NCBI RefSeq assembly: GCF_030272615.1
Contig: NW_026729199.1
Coordinates: 83,462 to 147,461 of the forward strand
DNA length: 64,000 nt
Source: Cryptomeria japonica
Lineage: Eukaryota; Streptophyta; Pinopsida; Cupressales; Cupressaceae
Direction: 5' to 3'
Under the pieces are notes generated by a model, which saw nothing but the letters and a program-made list of their open reading frames with translations, searched no databases and had not been told where the DNA came from. Position numbers and translations under genes: made by a program. Each line of letters starts with the position of its first letter. Within the stretch, counting starts at the first letter, position 1. Positions 1-12,790 of the stretch are shown here, in pieces.

Positions 1-666
1 AGTTGAAAATTCTGGAAACTAGAGGTGAGGGCTTATATGGTAGACATGGTACTAAAGGTAGTGATCTTTGGATAGAGGAGGAAATTTTTTTGGTTGTTGA
101 TTGCCTTTCTAAAACTATTGAAGTGATGGAAAATCTCAAAAAAGGCTATGAGTGTAATATTGCGGCCTTCGAGAAGAGATTGAATAGCATTAAGGATACT
201 CTCCAATCCATTATATCTCTCAGTCACAATGTTATCAAGACCACTACAGACTGCATGAATATAGAAGGGCTATCAGGGTAATTTTGTTGTGGATTTTGAT
301 TTGGAGAAGGAAAAAGGTAACGAGGAGTCTCTGGGTTCTACCACGAGGACTCGTGCCATTTTGAAGAGGAAGCAAGACAAACCCCTATAGGACATCTAGA
401 ATTTGAAGAAAGTGACTCAAAATATGAACCAACTAGAGGCAAATGTTGCTAAGACTTTGTAGAATTTCACCTAGCTCTTGTTTTCCTTCCTTGGTTTCTC
501 TTGGATTTTTTGTTGGATTTTTGTTGGTGCTAGGTTGTCGATGTCTCTATTTTTTCTATGGGCGGTGTTTTTCTTAACTATTAAGTGAATCATGTCTGAT
601 TATAGTTTTGACCTTCTGTAAAGGGTTTCAGGTTCCTTCAAAACTTGTTTTTTCCATTAAAAAAAA
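1..666 (+). mobile_element. 3' end of a LINE: C-terminus of its last reading frame, 3' UTR and poly-A tail
   Basis: The first 90 or so codons read as a charged, probably coiled-coil segment (motifs LETRGEGLYGRHGTKGSDLW and NIAAFEKRLNSIKDTLQS). It matches the C-terminal part of the frame at 31890-33380. After stops, a further Lys/Glu-rich stretch is recognisable to about 475. A T-rich untranslated tail follows and ends in an A run at about 658-666. The tail matches 33380-33570 closely, which places the 3' end of this LINE family here. The 5' part lies beyond the window edge. It is a dead copy with in-frame stops. Since it lies inside a duplicated segment, it is not an insertion independent of the one at 28650-33570. 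Confidence 0.75.
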
Positions 667-710
667 GATGCTAAACAAAAGAAAAATCCCCTCACAAACC
701 AAAAAAAATT

Positions 711-1655
711 GTTATATAAAGTGACATGTTACTCCTCTCCATCCAATAGTATGGTGACACGAGACATTTTCCACACCATATACCAACCTTCCTACATAAT
801 AATCAATGGATTTGACTAGTAGTTGTGATGGCCCACATGCATCTTCCTCTTAAAGTACAATGTACAATTCCCCATTATACATATTTGGAAAGTCGTAGGT
901 TGACTTCATGCCTTGTACCATTCACCCAGGCTTTCACAAATGGGGGCTCTTGAAAAAGTCTCTCTCAAAACCCCGAAAAAGCTTCTACACCCTTCTCCTA
1001 GTATCCTACCCATAGGTACTTTGGTTGGAATCTAAAAATGAGACTTTGACACAAATTATCACTTTTTATACTTATTGAAAATTATATAAATTTTCTATAT
1101 GGGTTTTCACTCTTACACCTAATTTTGGATACTAGAAACACACCTAAACACCATTACATTGAACTAATGTTCCCCAAAAAAATAAAAATTAAATGCTTAT
1201 ACTTTGGTTTATACTTAAAAGGCCTTACTTCATATTGGATTGGCATTATTTTCTCACTAGAATACACAAACAAAATCACATTACTTAATAATGTGGCACA
1301 AGACAGTCAGGATCAAGGCCCTTTCTTCCTCCCGTTAGATTTGGTATATACCTACATTCTTTTGAAAACATAAATATGTCTATTTATATGTTGCCAAAGA
1401 AAAATGAATCATTGTTTCATTCAATTATGTTCACATACCTTTAACATGCATTCAATCCAAAACCTATACATCACCAGCATGACATAAACCAACATCATCA
1501 AATAGTGTGACTAAATCTTGCTTTTGAATATTAAATAGAATTCACATCTTTAACTATTATGACTTTGTAAAATATATTTATATATTCAATCCCATTTTGA
1601 TAACATAACAAATTAAGTTTAGAACCCACTTCAACATCTAAATAATTTCTGTTGA
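711..1655. repeat. Mid-repetitive block R, copy 1
   Basis: This block recurs at about 33600-34565 (as part of the segmental duplication) and, more diverged, at 8646-9585. On the minus strand all three preserve a protein-like stretch with the core IFRFQPKYLWVGY; in this copy it is broken by stops. I do not recognise the family. Confidence 0.8.
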
Positions 1656-1959
1656 CATTTAAATTTGATTTACTAAAACAAATGCAGATAATATTAAATC
1701 TCTCATATAGAAAAAATATATGGATAAAGTTTGACATCAACATATAAATACAGTTATATCTGGAAAGAAAGGATTAGTGGATTTTTAAGGAATGACATTA
1801 ACCCCTCCGAGGTGGTTTGGGCTAAGATAAAATACCAATTTGTTGAGAATGTGATGGCTAGTGGATCTCATTATTGAAATAGTAAGGAAGATTATGATGT
1901 TCTAAGGAGATGGAAGATCCCATCCCACATGGACATTAATATCAATCAACTCAAAAGAA

Positions 1960-2440
1960 GGATGTGATGTTGGTCTTTTTCTCCCAATGATTGGATTAAG
2001 GCTAACTTTGATGGGCCTGCTAAAGGGAACTCTGGGCCAGCTAGCTATGGTGGAGTTATCCAGGATTTTGCTAGCTTTTGCATAGGGGTGGTGGTCTTCC
2101 CCTTGGGGAACCAAAAAAGTCATTTGGTTAGCTATGAGCGCCCTCCAAGCTATTAAATTAGCACATCATTTGGGAGTCAAATTCTTATGGTTGGAAGGGG
2201 ATTCTAAAAATAGTATCAATTGCCTCCTTGGTAAGCATCAACCTTCCTGGACAATTAAAAATATAATTGACATGGCCAAGGAGATGCTTCAAGGATTTGA
2301 CTAGTGTTACATCTCTCATGATTATAGAGAGGCCAACAAGAACGTTGATTGGGCTGCCAATGAGGCAGTACGAAGTGGGAAATTGAAGATTTGGTATGGC
2401 AAGGGGGAGCTCCCTCTTGTGACACATGAAATTTTAAATA
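1960..2440 (+). pseudogene. LINE RNase H domain (broken)
   Basis: Reads CWSFSPNDWIKANFDGPAKG followed by NSGPASYGGVIQDF, the start of a plant-LINE RNase H fold; NFDG holds the first catalytic aspartate. About 200 bases later, after a frame change, LWLEGDSKNSINCLL gives the GDS motif with another catalytic Asp. The domain ends with YREANKNVDWAANEAV. At least one frameshift and several stops separate the parts. In plant LINEs this domain lies C-terminal to the reverse transcriptase and degrades the RNA strand of the RNA/DNA hybrid. Confidence 0.75.
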
Positions 2441-2739
2441 ATGAAAGATATCATGGTAAACAAGGTAGGATTTGATATCATTTCTCGATATGTTAGGGGT
2501 GGTCGTGGCATCATGAAAAAATATCCTAGGCAATCGAGAGGGAGGTATGTTATTAATTATCATATCATCTTGCATGCTTTGTGGGAGTTTTTTTCCTTTT
2601 GTACTTGAATCTTAAGAAATATCCATTTTCTTCTAGAGGCTTCTTCCCTGCTAAAAACAAAGTCTGCAGGGAAGAGTGGTATTTACTAGAAATTACAGTC
2701 AACTGATATTGATAAGAAGATGGGAAAAATCACAAGCGC

Positions 2740-4197
2740 ATGGAGGAGACTAAAATTGATAAATGGTAGGACCATCCCCAGGTTTGGGTTGTGCTGCAAG
2801 GAGCAAAATTGACAGATTACATGGAGAGAATGCAAGAAAGAAGGTCAAAAATCACTAGGATTTTCAAAAAGGGGTGGAATAAGAGCACCTTGACCATTGG
2901 CAGTAGAAAGGTTAAGGTGAATGAGACCATGATCGCTGAGACTACGGGTCTGTCGATGGATGGAATCAAATTCTATAGAGACTGGAAGCTGTCAGATACT
3001 GCTATGAAGAAATTCACTAAGGATGAGGAGGAGAAAGCAAAACTGGTGAAGGGAAGCAACACTTACACATCCCCTAAGGTAATCAAGATGATATGGTGAT
3101 GGATTTTGTTTACTATTATGGAATTCATAACTTTATATGGTAGATATACCAGAGTTTATAGCTACCATTTTGTTATTCTCAACCATTTCTCGTACAAGGA
3201 GAAAATTTCTCTCCCCTACTACTTGTTATGTGCCCTAAATGTCAGGATTATGGATGCTATCTCTAATCCAAAAACTAATCCAGCTCTACATGAGGGTCTT
3301 ATGGTGGTTCTTTATAACCATATCAAGAATACCACTATTCAATTGAATATTTTTGAGGTTTCTGAGTTAGACAAAGAGTTGGATGATTTAGATGATGATG
3401 ATGGTGAGGGATATGACACAGAGGCAGATGTTGAGGTGGACCCCCATAACAATAGGTTGAGCAAGTGTAAAAGGAAAACTAGGAAAGAGGATCAAGGTAA
3501 AGGGTCATTTAGAAGGAAGCAAAAGGGGGAAGATGATGATAGTTGGTATGAGGAAGAAGATGAGACTGAAGATGATATGGAGACAGACAGTGAGGAGGTT
3601 CAAATTATTTCTAGCTAGAAGAAAAAGGGGAAGATGCTGAGAGGTGAGGATTTAGGAGCTAAGTATCGTTCACCCCTTCCTACTAACTCCAAGGACCACA
3701 GTAAGGGCTTGGTTGGGGAGGACATCTCCATGAAGGAAGCTAAGATTGCTGAGTGGAAGGAGGTGGTTCTAAAGGTGAACTTGGATCCCACGGGAGACAA
3801 GGCCCAAGATGACTCCCCTCTAGATATTGACCTTTCTTTCAAAAATGACACAGACTGCTTCAATAAGGTCTTCCTTTGGGTTCAGAAGATAATGAAAAGC
3901 ATAAAATCCAAATAGGTCTAGGAGGCCAGTAAAATTTAAGATTTAAAAGCTATTGGCACTGGTGAATTCAGTTTCCTCACTGACTGCTTAAGTGAGCTTA
4001 CCAAAGCTATCAACAATGCAGAGGATATCATAAATACCCAATGCAATAGCTTTCAATTCTTGGAATATAGAGTTTGGGCTACTGAAAAGAGGATGGAAGG
4101 GGTTGAGAAGACTCTCAAAAAGATTGAACAGTAGAGTCACAAATTTTTAAAGGTTGCCTCAGACAGCATTAAGGTCCTTATCACCAAGCTTGAAACA
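2740..4197 (+). pseudogene. Downstream LINE reading frame with conserved KGWN domain, copy 1
   Basis: One frame runs through from about 2740, broken by stops (among them the stop after 3096, the one at 3616 and one ending near 3915). The N-terminal domain holds ITRIFKKGWNKSTLTIGSRK, then AETTGLSMDGIKFYRD, then HFSYKEKISLPYYLLCALN and NPALHEGLMVVLYNHI. A long acidic and Lys-rich segment follows (about 3370-3600), and a helical, coiled-coil-like C-terminus (ATEKRMEGVEKTLKKIE). The same order of parts is seen at 31890-33380 and 62330-63845. The domain loosely recalls proteins annotated as plant-transposon or plant-mobile-domain proteins, but I cannot assign a family. It directly follows the RNase H region. 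Confidence 0.65.
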
Positions 4198-6495
4198 ACT
4201 ATACATATATCATACATTTAAAAGCATTTTGAAAACCATTAAGATAAATCTAACAACCATAACAAATCTATGACATAATATCATGTCAAATCTACAACTG
4301 AATCATATAATTCAGAAGGAACATAAGAAACATCTTATTCTTCACTTTTAAAATCTTTATATAGGAAGATTTTCATAATCATGTTTAAATTATACAATAG
4401 AAAAGTCATGTCTTTTTTATTTATTGAAGGACAAAAACCCTTCATATTCTTCAACAATTCAACAAAAATGATAAAATGAAAAGGCCAAGACTTTCCATTA
4501 CTAATTTTCAGATTAAGTTCACCACTAAGCGAAAAAATCAGGCTAGCATTAAGCATGGCTAATCAAAACAAGATGGTCCAAAAATCTCCTCCAAACATTA
4601 TCATAATACAATCACACTACATTGATAACAGGTTGAACCAAATTGAACCAGCAACTGCTAATGTTTTCCCTATATAGGAAAAACCCAATTCAAGAACAAA
4701 ACCACAATTAAAAAAAATTATGCATCCCTCATAGTTTGCTGGTAGTATATATTCAAATATAAAAATTGCTCTGTATCATATGCAATGATAAAGCTACCAT
4801 TCTGTTGCGGCTTCAAATTTCCAAATAATTTCAAGTACCCTACTATTAAAAATGGTGGTCACTTCATGGAAATGACACATAATGGATGATTAATGATTTG
4901 AACAACTAGATTGAAGGAGGATATGAATAAATTAATTCCAATGGACCCCATGAAATACTAGTGTTTTTTATCTGTAGAAAAGATGATATGAACAGAGAAT
5001 TTAAATGAATGAAATATTAAAATACAAGAAATACCCATTTCATAAAATCAAGTGTCCAAGCTCCACTAAAAATATTAGATCTGTACAATGTGTTTTTGGC
5101 TGTAGACCATATAGAAGATCGTAAGAAGGCTGAAAAGCCTTTTATTTCAACCTACATGAAATAAAATGTCGACTTGGAATGGAAATGTATGCAAATATCA
5201 AATATGATGAAGACGCATTTTATAAGTGAATGTTTCCTACCACCAAAAAAAAATCAGATTCGTATCTAGAGTTTAAGGTTGCCAACCCAACAAAAACCCG
5301 AAAGATAGCTTAAAGAAAGGTTATTGACTAACTAGTTTGCATATTAATTTCAAAGGGTTTTGTTAATTTTAATGTAAAATGGTGACTTTTCACCCCAAAA
5401 GGGGTATGGTGCCCATTCAACCACATATATAAGTGGTTAAAAACTGTAAATATGAGGGGGCAGTGAGAGGAAAATATAGGAGAGAGTCTTAATAATACTG
5501 TACTATTTTAAACCTTTTAATACAATCAGTTGTTTTCCTTCGCATATGTGTTGTGAGTGATTTCATTTTCTATAAGCAGTTGTTTGTGATATTATCTAAA
5601 AAAGATAAGTTTATTCGTATTCTTATAGTGAAGTTTATGTTTTTACGTTATAAACTTGGATTAATAGGATCTAGTTGCGAATTGTAATTGTTCCTTGTAG
5701 TTCTTCCTTGGATGGTCCTTTAAGGTTAAGGTTAAATTCATTCAAGCGGTTTATGATATAAACATTTAGCAGATCTCTTAAGAAACAATAACTGACAAAT
5801 TTACCAAAGGGGGTAGGTTTAAAAACTATCTTGCAAATCATACATTAAGTCCTAGAGAAATATAAGACTCTGTAGCCCAAATAACAGGAAAGACACTGGT
5901 CATTCACAAATCACAACATTTACCATATTAATTACTTTTACATTAAAGCAATAGGACTAGTTGAGTAGGACACATAAAACCAATTAGCAATAGTATACAT
6001 ACTTCTAAATTTCAATTACAAAGATCAAATAGCTTCCACAGTTCAACAATCTTGAACTCATCTACAAGCCACTCATCCTAGGAACCTATGTCATTCTGAG
6101 ATAGGAGGAAGTTAGATTAAGATAAACAATCTGCTATAAAATGTATTAGTCATTGAAAGCCACTAGTGAATAGGTATACCCGCCAAGGTCTTGTAGAGCC
6201 TAAAGTGAGGGAGTTAGTAACCACATAGGTTCAGTCTATAAGGTGGCGAAGTCAATTGGAGGGTTTGATCATAGGAGTTGGCATTTCCTTAGAACCTATC
6301 CAATCCGTTGATTTGAGATTCAACACATTCAACACCATATTTTGTATCTATAGAAATCTCTGTCATACAATCTCTTACATATTTTACTCAAAAATTGGCT
6401 GCATATTTGTGTGTCCAAGCTCGGGTAGTATCCTCATAGCGACCTCCGTCACTCTTGTAAAGATGAGCAAGCAAGAACCACACAAATAACAACTA
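4198..6495. other. AT-rich spacer with a possible LTR-like piece
   Basis: No supportable gene. Around 5390-5760 there is a perfect palindrome (ccccaaaagggg, about 5394), a TATA-like catatataag (about 5424), and a T-rich stretch that could be the transcribed part of an old LTR. No partner LTR or primer-binding site was found, so this is weak. Confidence 0.3.
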
Positions 6496-7035
<540 letters not shown>

Positions 7036-8645
7036 GTTCTCTTACTCTAACTAGTAATCCAGACTCTACCTGAGATTTCTTTGGAATCAATATTACTCCA
7101 CTTCCTGCTCTTTTGTTTTTTTCTTCACACTGGAATGTGCTTGCACTGGTGGTTTGTAAACTATTGTCAATGTGCTTGATCTTATAGGGTGGCAAGGTCG
7201 GCATATTCTACTTAATGGTGAGATCTTTGCCATATTCCACTTAACGTTGAGATAGAGTGGGGGTTTAATTTGTCTTTGATCCACGCTCTTGTTGAGGGTT
7301 ACCCTCGGGCCTCGATTTTCAAGACAACGGCTCATGCAACTTGTATTTTAGTGTTTTTTCAGTTCCCCATTGTTTCGCAACATATAGAAGAATATAAATA
7401 GAATATAACTAGCACTTATCTGTTGGTTTCTCCCTTAATGTTTTTTGCTTGCATTCCATGCAAGTCTCTGCTCTTTATTTAGAACTGTTTGTTAACAAAG
7501 TCTCTTATTTTTTTAGTTTACATCGGTAGTCAAACTTTGATTTAGTTCTCTTCTTGGGTGATTTGATTAATGAAAGATAATACAGTTTTATTTTCATCTC
7601 TACTGTATGCACATAGCGCAGTCTTTATTTAGAATCCTGATTTAATGAGATCTAATATTCATTCAATTTAGTGTCATAGATTACAAGATACATTGACAGC
7701 TTTCCTAGTGCTGAATCTAGTCTGGGCGATGAAAAATTTAAAATTTCTGTGGTCTCGTTCAACGCCTTCACTAAACAGAATTTTTGCTTGCTTAACATTA
7801 TCAAACCTGTCTGCCTGTGACATTTCCACCTCTGTAGTTTCTATCTCAAAACAACCCTCGAAGCTAAGCCGAGGCATTTATATATATTTGAAGGGAAAAT
7901 TAATTTTGTTATACAATACTACACATCTGCAAATTAGCACGTAGCATTAGACTTTCATTTATTTTCCATACACGTTCACTCCAACTATAACCCTCACAAT
8001 GGTTGCATATCTTTTACAATCATTTTCTTTATACAAAAGTTAAATCAATAGGATTTGAATTTGAGAGAGAAGTCAATTATAAGATAACGTTTTCTACCAT
8101 ATTTATATGGATCATCAAGAAATTTATGGTTCTTGTCATCTCTAAACTACATTAGGAATCCAGACAAACAATTACATATGCATGGCAAACAATAGAGACA
8201 ACTTTCATCCCATTAAAATTAACTTGGTTAAGGTCTCACACATTGTATATTACATAAGCTAACCTAGATATCTAAAAGGAAGACAACACAAGAAATGAAA
8301 GATTTATCTAAGGGATAAACATTGCTTGTTCAATACAAAAAAATCAAATCCCAATTACATCCAAATAACAAGGTCATCACAATCTTAACATGACATAAAA
8401 TGTAGTGAAAAATTAAAATAAAATAAAATATGAGATCTCATCTCTAAAGGTTAGACAAGAATGAAGTTGGGTCACACTACTTTTTCACTTGAATAATTTG
8501 TCATTCTTCATCCTTCAACTTCTAGCACATTTTCTATGAGGAATTAAGAACTCTTCACAAAACATCATAAATTTATTACTATTTCTCTTAGTCTTCTCAT
8601 GTAAAAAAGTTGAAGAATATAAAAAATCTTCATAATATCAAGAGA
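7036..8645. other. Spacer without a supportable gene
   Basis: AT-rich. Overlapping open frames on both strands at 7674-7944 are short and resemble nothing I know. No RNA gene or clear repeat was recognised. Confidence 0.4.
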
Positions 8646-9585
8646 GATTGTCATATAGAGTGAAATATTACTCCTCTCTATCCAATAGTATGGAAACATG
8701 ACACACTTCCACACCATATACCAACCTTCCTACATAACAACCAATGGATATGACTATTTGTGAGAGCCCACATGGGTCCTCTTCCAAGAGTACAAGGTAT
8801 AGTTCTTCATTATCCATATTTTGAAAGTCATAGGTTGACTTTGTTCCTTGAACCAATTACCTAGGTTTTCCCAAATGGGGGCTTTTAAAAAGGTATCTCT
8901 CCAAACCCCCAAAAAACTTCGTCCACCCTTATCCCGATACCCTACCCATAGGTATTTTGGTTGAAATCTAAAGATGAGATCTTCACAAAAAATTTCATGT
9001 TCAAAATATCTACATGGCCTTGCACTCTTATGCCTAATTATGGACCCTAGAAACACAACTAAACACCATTACATTGAACTAAATTTATAAAATAAAAATT
9101 TTGGCACTTATACTTTGGTTCATAGAAACTTATATTTTGCTTCATACTTAAAAGCCCTTAATTCATATTGGATTGTTATATTTTTCTCACTAGAATACAT
9201 TAACAAAATCACATTACTTCATAATGTGGAGCAATGTAATTAAGATGCAAATGAATTTCCCTTCTCCCATTAGCTTTTGTATATTCACATATTTTTCTAC
9301 AAACATGAACATATATATTATATTTGTAACCAAAGCAACAAAATTATTATCATATCAAATTGAGCTCACATACCTTAAATATGCAATTGAACCCTAAACT
9401 CATACATCACTAGCATGAGCATAAACCAACCTCATCAAATAGTGTAACTAAATCTTGTTATTGAATTATTAAATTCACATCTCTAACTATTGAAATTTTG
9501 TTAAAGTATAGTTTCTATATTAAGTCAATTTTAAATAATCTAACAAATTAAGTTTAGAAGTCAATTCAACATCTAAATCTTTATT
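8646..9585. repeat. Mid-repetitive block R, copy 3
   Basis: Matches 711-1655 and 33600-34565 along most of its length but is clearly more diverged, and no LINE tail precedes it. On the minus strand a frame of 100 codons (9056-8754) is open and contains IFRFQPKYLWVGYRDKGGRS and FKIWIMKNYTLYSWKRTH. The other two copies encode the same segment with stops. This copy may be closest to an original coding sequence. Family unknown. Confidence 0.75.
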
Positions 9586-9589
9586 GGGA

Positions 9590-11309
9590 AGTAACCGATG
9601 GAGTGGCATGCATGAGGAATAACAAGGGCTAGGCTTTCAGGAAGCATTGCCAGTGAGGAAGGTGAGGAGGACCCGGATGGAGATGGCCATAGGTCTGAGT
9701 GTTTTCCGCCCTCCTTTATTCTTCCTAGTGGCTCAATTGGTTGGCATTGCGAATGGTGGGGGTATCAGCTAGTTTGGTTTGCGGTAGACGTTCTTGATCC
9801 TTCACTGGCCCCTGTTAATTGTGGCCTCCACCATGTGTGGTTTCTTTATACTCTCATGATGGCTAGGGTTTGTGGATCTAGTTTTTGTTTCCTCATTGGT
9901 GGGGGTAGGGTTGTCTTCTTGGAAATTGCTACAGCAAAGGAGTTTGAAGCTGAGGTTGGGGATGAGATCTTGTTTCTCAGGAATGGATGCAGTAGGGGTG
10001 TTTGGGATCCAAGTGGAGTTGTCTTTGTAGACAAAGGTTTCTCTTCCCCTTTGGTTGTTGCTTTAGCGGATCTCCCTTCTTTTTGGGTCTGGGTTGTGAG
10101 GTTGCAGGGTGCCTTTTGTCCTGTTTCTGGTTCCTCCCTAGTTGCCTCTTTGTTTTTTGTCTTGTCACTTTTATCTCAGTTTAATGGGTTATTTCTAGTG
10201 CTTTCTATTGAGGTGGTCCAATCCTTTTTTGAGGATGAGATGGTGGGTATTGAAAATAACTTCTCTCATATTGAGGTGGAGACGAAGATTGTGTATTTTG
10301 TTCGTAGGAGTTGGTGGGAGGTTGTTATTGCTCATTATTGTGGATGGCCTAGTTCTGAGGTTGTTTGTATGGTTTTATTCTCTCCCTCTATCCCTATTGA
10401 GGCAGTGATATTGGGGGGCCTTTTGTTCTCAGATCTGAGCGCTATCTCTCTTGTTTTGGATGCCCTATTTCTTGAGGTTGATGGTGTGTTTTTTGTTCTC
10501 CTCTTGTTGTCGAGTTTCTTTCTCTTTTCTTCTATAGAGGTGGAGATATTGGTGGCGCTTGTCAGCTGGTAATTTGTCTCGTTCAAGCCTTTGCTTATGC
10601 TTAAGGTTTCGGGAGCCTTTTCAAAACCCATTTGTCCAGATAAGTGTTATGGGGCTATTCTTTGGTTATTGGACTGTGTTTTACAGCCCGAAGCTATGAT
10701 CCTTTTGTTGATGGTCTTCATCTTATCTTCTCCTTTTGTGGTGGTTCTCTATCTTTTGGAGGTGGAGAGGATTTTTGCTAGTAGATGGACATTGATCAAA
10801 GGTGGTGTCGTTGTTGTATTATTTATGTTGTCTTCTATGGAGATGAAGTCGAATGATGTGTCTATTTTCAAGAGCCGCTGGTGGTATTTGGCAGATCTGC
10901 TGTCAAGTTGTGGGAGCCTTGGAAAACCTTCATTCAAGGTTGAGGGAGCCTAGAATAGCCCTACTTCTTGTTAGGGAAGCTCGGTTATTGGTTGTGGGAG
11001 ACAATCAAAACCCATCAAGGTTGGGGGAGTGTGGCAAAACCTCATGTCTCTTGTTTTCACTAAGGATGGACTGCATGCTGATAGTTTTCAAGGGCCCAAT
11101 TTAGCCAGTTCTTATTTTTGGTTAAAGTCAAGATTTTGGTTTGGTTTGGAGAAGTTGTTTCAGGTTATGGGAGCCTAGGAGAATATATTTTGTTCAAGTT
11201 ATGGGAGCCTGGTAAAACCCACTAAACAGGTTATGGGTGCTTGGGAAAACCCTTGTTTTTTGTTGAAGGTTAAGGTAGCCTTGATAAAACCCTTGTGTTA
11301 GTGTGAGGA
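9590..11309 (+). other. TG-rich segment of unknown origin, joined to a gypsy fragment
   Basis: The base composition changes sharply at about 9590, from AT-rich to T/G-rich. A 245-codon frame is open on the plus strand (9835-10572). Its product is very hydrophobic (runs of Leu, Val, Phe, Ser), as expected from a T/G-biased strand, and I see no known domain. From about 10600 a degenerate gggagcct...aaaccc motif recurs. The segment may be the untranslated leader of a retroelement; this is inference. Confidence 0.4.
10598..11293 (+). repeat. Dispersed degenerate motif ggttatgggagcct(n)aaaaccc
   Basis: At least seven occurrences in the same orientation, for example near 10601, 10903, 10939, 11000, 11161, 11198, 11228 and 11268. 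Typical forms are gttatgggagcctggtaaaa, gtgggagccttggaaaacc and aaggtagccttgataaaac. Spacing is irregular, from about 30 to 300 bases, so it is not a simple tandem array. Confidence 0.6.
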
Positions 11310-12790
11310 TTAAGAGAGATAGTAAAAGAAGATCTTCAAAAACTACTAGATGTAGGATTTATATACCCAATTTCTAACAGCCAATGGGTATCCCCTCTGG
11401 TTATAGTGCCTAAAAAGAATGGAAAATTTAGGGTTTGTGTAGATTATAGAGAACTTAATGTTGCAACTAAGAAGGGTCACTTCCCACTTCCTTTTATTGA
11501 CTAAGTGTTGGATTCTTATGTAGGTACTTCTAATTATTAGATGGTTTTATTGGATATAACCAGATAAGCATTGAACCTAAGGACCAAGAAAAAACAACCT
11601 TTACCTACCCATGGGGGGACCTATTCTGTACTCCCATTTGGTTTATGTAACCCTCCACTTACTTTTTTAGAGAGCAGTCATAAGAATATTCTCTAATTTC
11701 TCACATTGCATGGACATTTACATGGATGAATTGACTACATATGGGGGTACATATGAGGAAGCATTAAGTCACTTGAAATTTTTTTTGTAGTAATGTGAGG
11801 ATCATAATCTATCCTTGAATAGTGAAAAATATTTTATAATGATGCAAGGAGTTGTGCTTGGCCATTTCATTCATAGGCTTGTTTCTAGGTTGACCCTGCT
11901 AAAATAGAGGTAATTCTCAATCTCTCTACTCCTAGTAAATAAAAATAGTGTTAGAAGTTTTTTAGGACATGAAGGGTATTATAGGAGGTTTATAAATAAT
12001 TTCAAAATAATGGCAAGACCATTGTATAATCTATTGACAAAAGATGTTCAATTCCAATGGACAACACAGTGTGAGAAAGCTTTCTCTGAATTTAAATTAG
12101 CACTGACCCCAAGCACTTGTTCTTAAAGGACCCTAATGGACACTTCCCTTTCATATCCACACCAATTCATCAAATTATGCTCCAGGTATTTTTTTGGTCC
12201 AAAAAGAAGCCAATGTGGAAAATTCTATTTACTTTATCAGTAAAAATTTGTAAGGACCTGAATTGAAATACACTATCAAAGAGAAAGAGATGTTGGAATT
12301 CATATATGCACTTAATAAGTTCAACCACTACATCACTAGTTGTCAGATCTTTGTTCATAGAGATCATGCAGTCATCAAATACCTCATGAACAAACCCTCA
12401 ATTTCAGGAAGATTAGCACAATGGATATTCTTGATGCAAGAAATTGATATCACCATTATCGATAAACCAGGGAAAGCCAATGTGGTAGAATATTTCAATC
12501 AAGATTGAAAACAAATGAAGATCTACAAGTCATTAATGGTTCATTTCCAAAAGAACATTTGTTCTCTTTTGCTATTTATACACCTTGGTATGCTGACATA
12601 GCTAATACCTAGTTTCTCATGGGATTCCTCCTCATTTTTCACCAAAATAAAAGAGATTGCTTGTTGAAAAGATCTTCAATTCCTCTTGGGAAATAGGGTG
12701 CCTATTCTATACTAGACAACCAAGTAATGAGAAAGTGTGTCCAGGAGCATGAAACTTATGACATCTCTCTAAGGGGTACTAAAGCTATAT
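11310..12790 (+). pseudogene. Ty3/gypsy pol fragment (reverse transcriptase, RNase H, start of integrase region)
   Basis: Recognisable in changing frames. The RT begins VKEDLQKLLDVGFIYPISNS, then WVSPLVIVPKKNGKFRVCVD and YRELNVATKKGHFPLP. The active-site region reads YMDELTTYGGTYEEALSHL, with the usual YMDD/YVDD changed to YMDE. The RNase H part reads YTIKEKEMLEFIYALNKFNH, QIFVHRDHAVIKYLMNK and ITIIDKPGKANVVEYF (clean frame 12263-12508). Beyond it, FPKEHLFSFAIYTPWYADIA matches the linker before integrase. Gag, protease, most of integrase and both LTRs are missing, and many stops and frameshifts are present. An old, dead fragment. Confidence 0.9.

Larger units (their letters stand above)
1..1838 (+). 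repeat. Segmental duplication, copy I (partner 32892-34740)
   Basis: Base 1 aligns with 32892, and the similarity runs without a large gap to 1838, which aligns with 34740. The shared block holds the LINE 3' end, an unrelated spacer, the mid-repetitive block, and the first 80 bases of a second LINE fragment. Several unrelated modules match in the same order, so this is a duplicated segment and not independent insertions. The left limit is unknown because the block reaches the window edge. Confidence 0.9.
1757..4197 (+). mobile_element. LINE fragment, truncated at both ends
   Basis: It begins with a stretch reading YIWKERISGFLRND, which resembles the end of the zinc-binding region after reverse transcriptase in plant LINEs. 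An RNase H domain and then a second reading frame follow. Compared with the copy at 28650-33570, the reverse transcriptase is missing and the copy stops at about 4197 without the 3' UTR. Stops interrupt every domain, so it is inactive. Confidence 0.75.

Noticed and set aside
7674-7944. Overlapping open frames on both strands as a small gene
   Set aside because: No recognisable domain, no splice or promoter context, and no second copy in the window.
9835-10572. 245-codon frame as a membrane protein gene
   Set aside because: The hydrophobic product reflects T/G strand bias, with no domain and no gene signals; kept only as an unknown segment.
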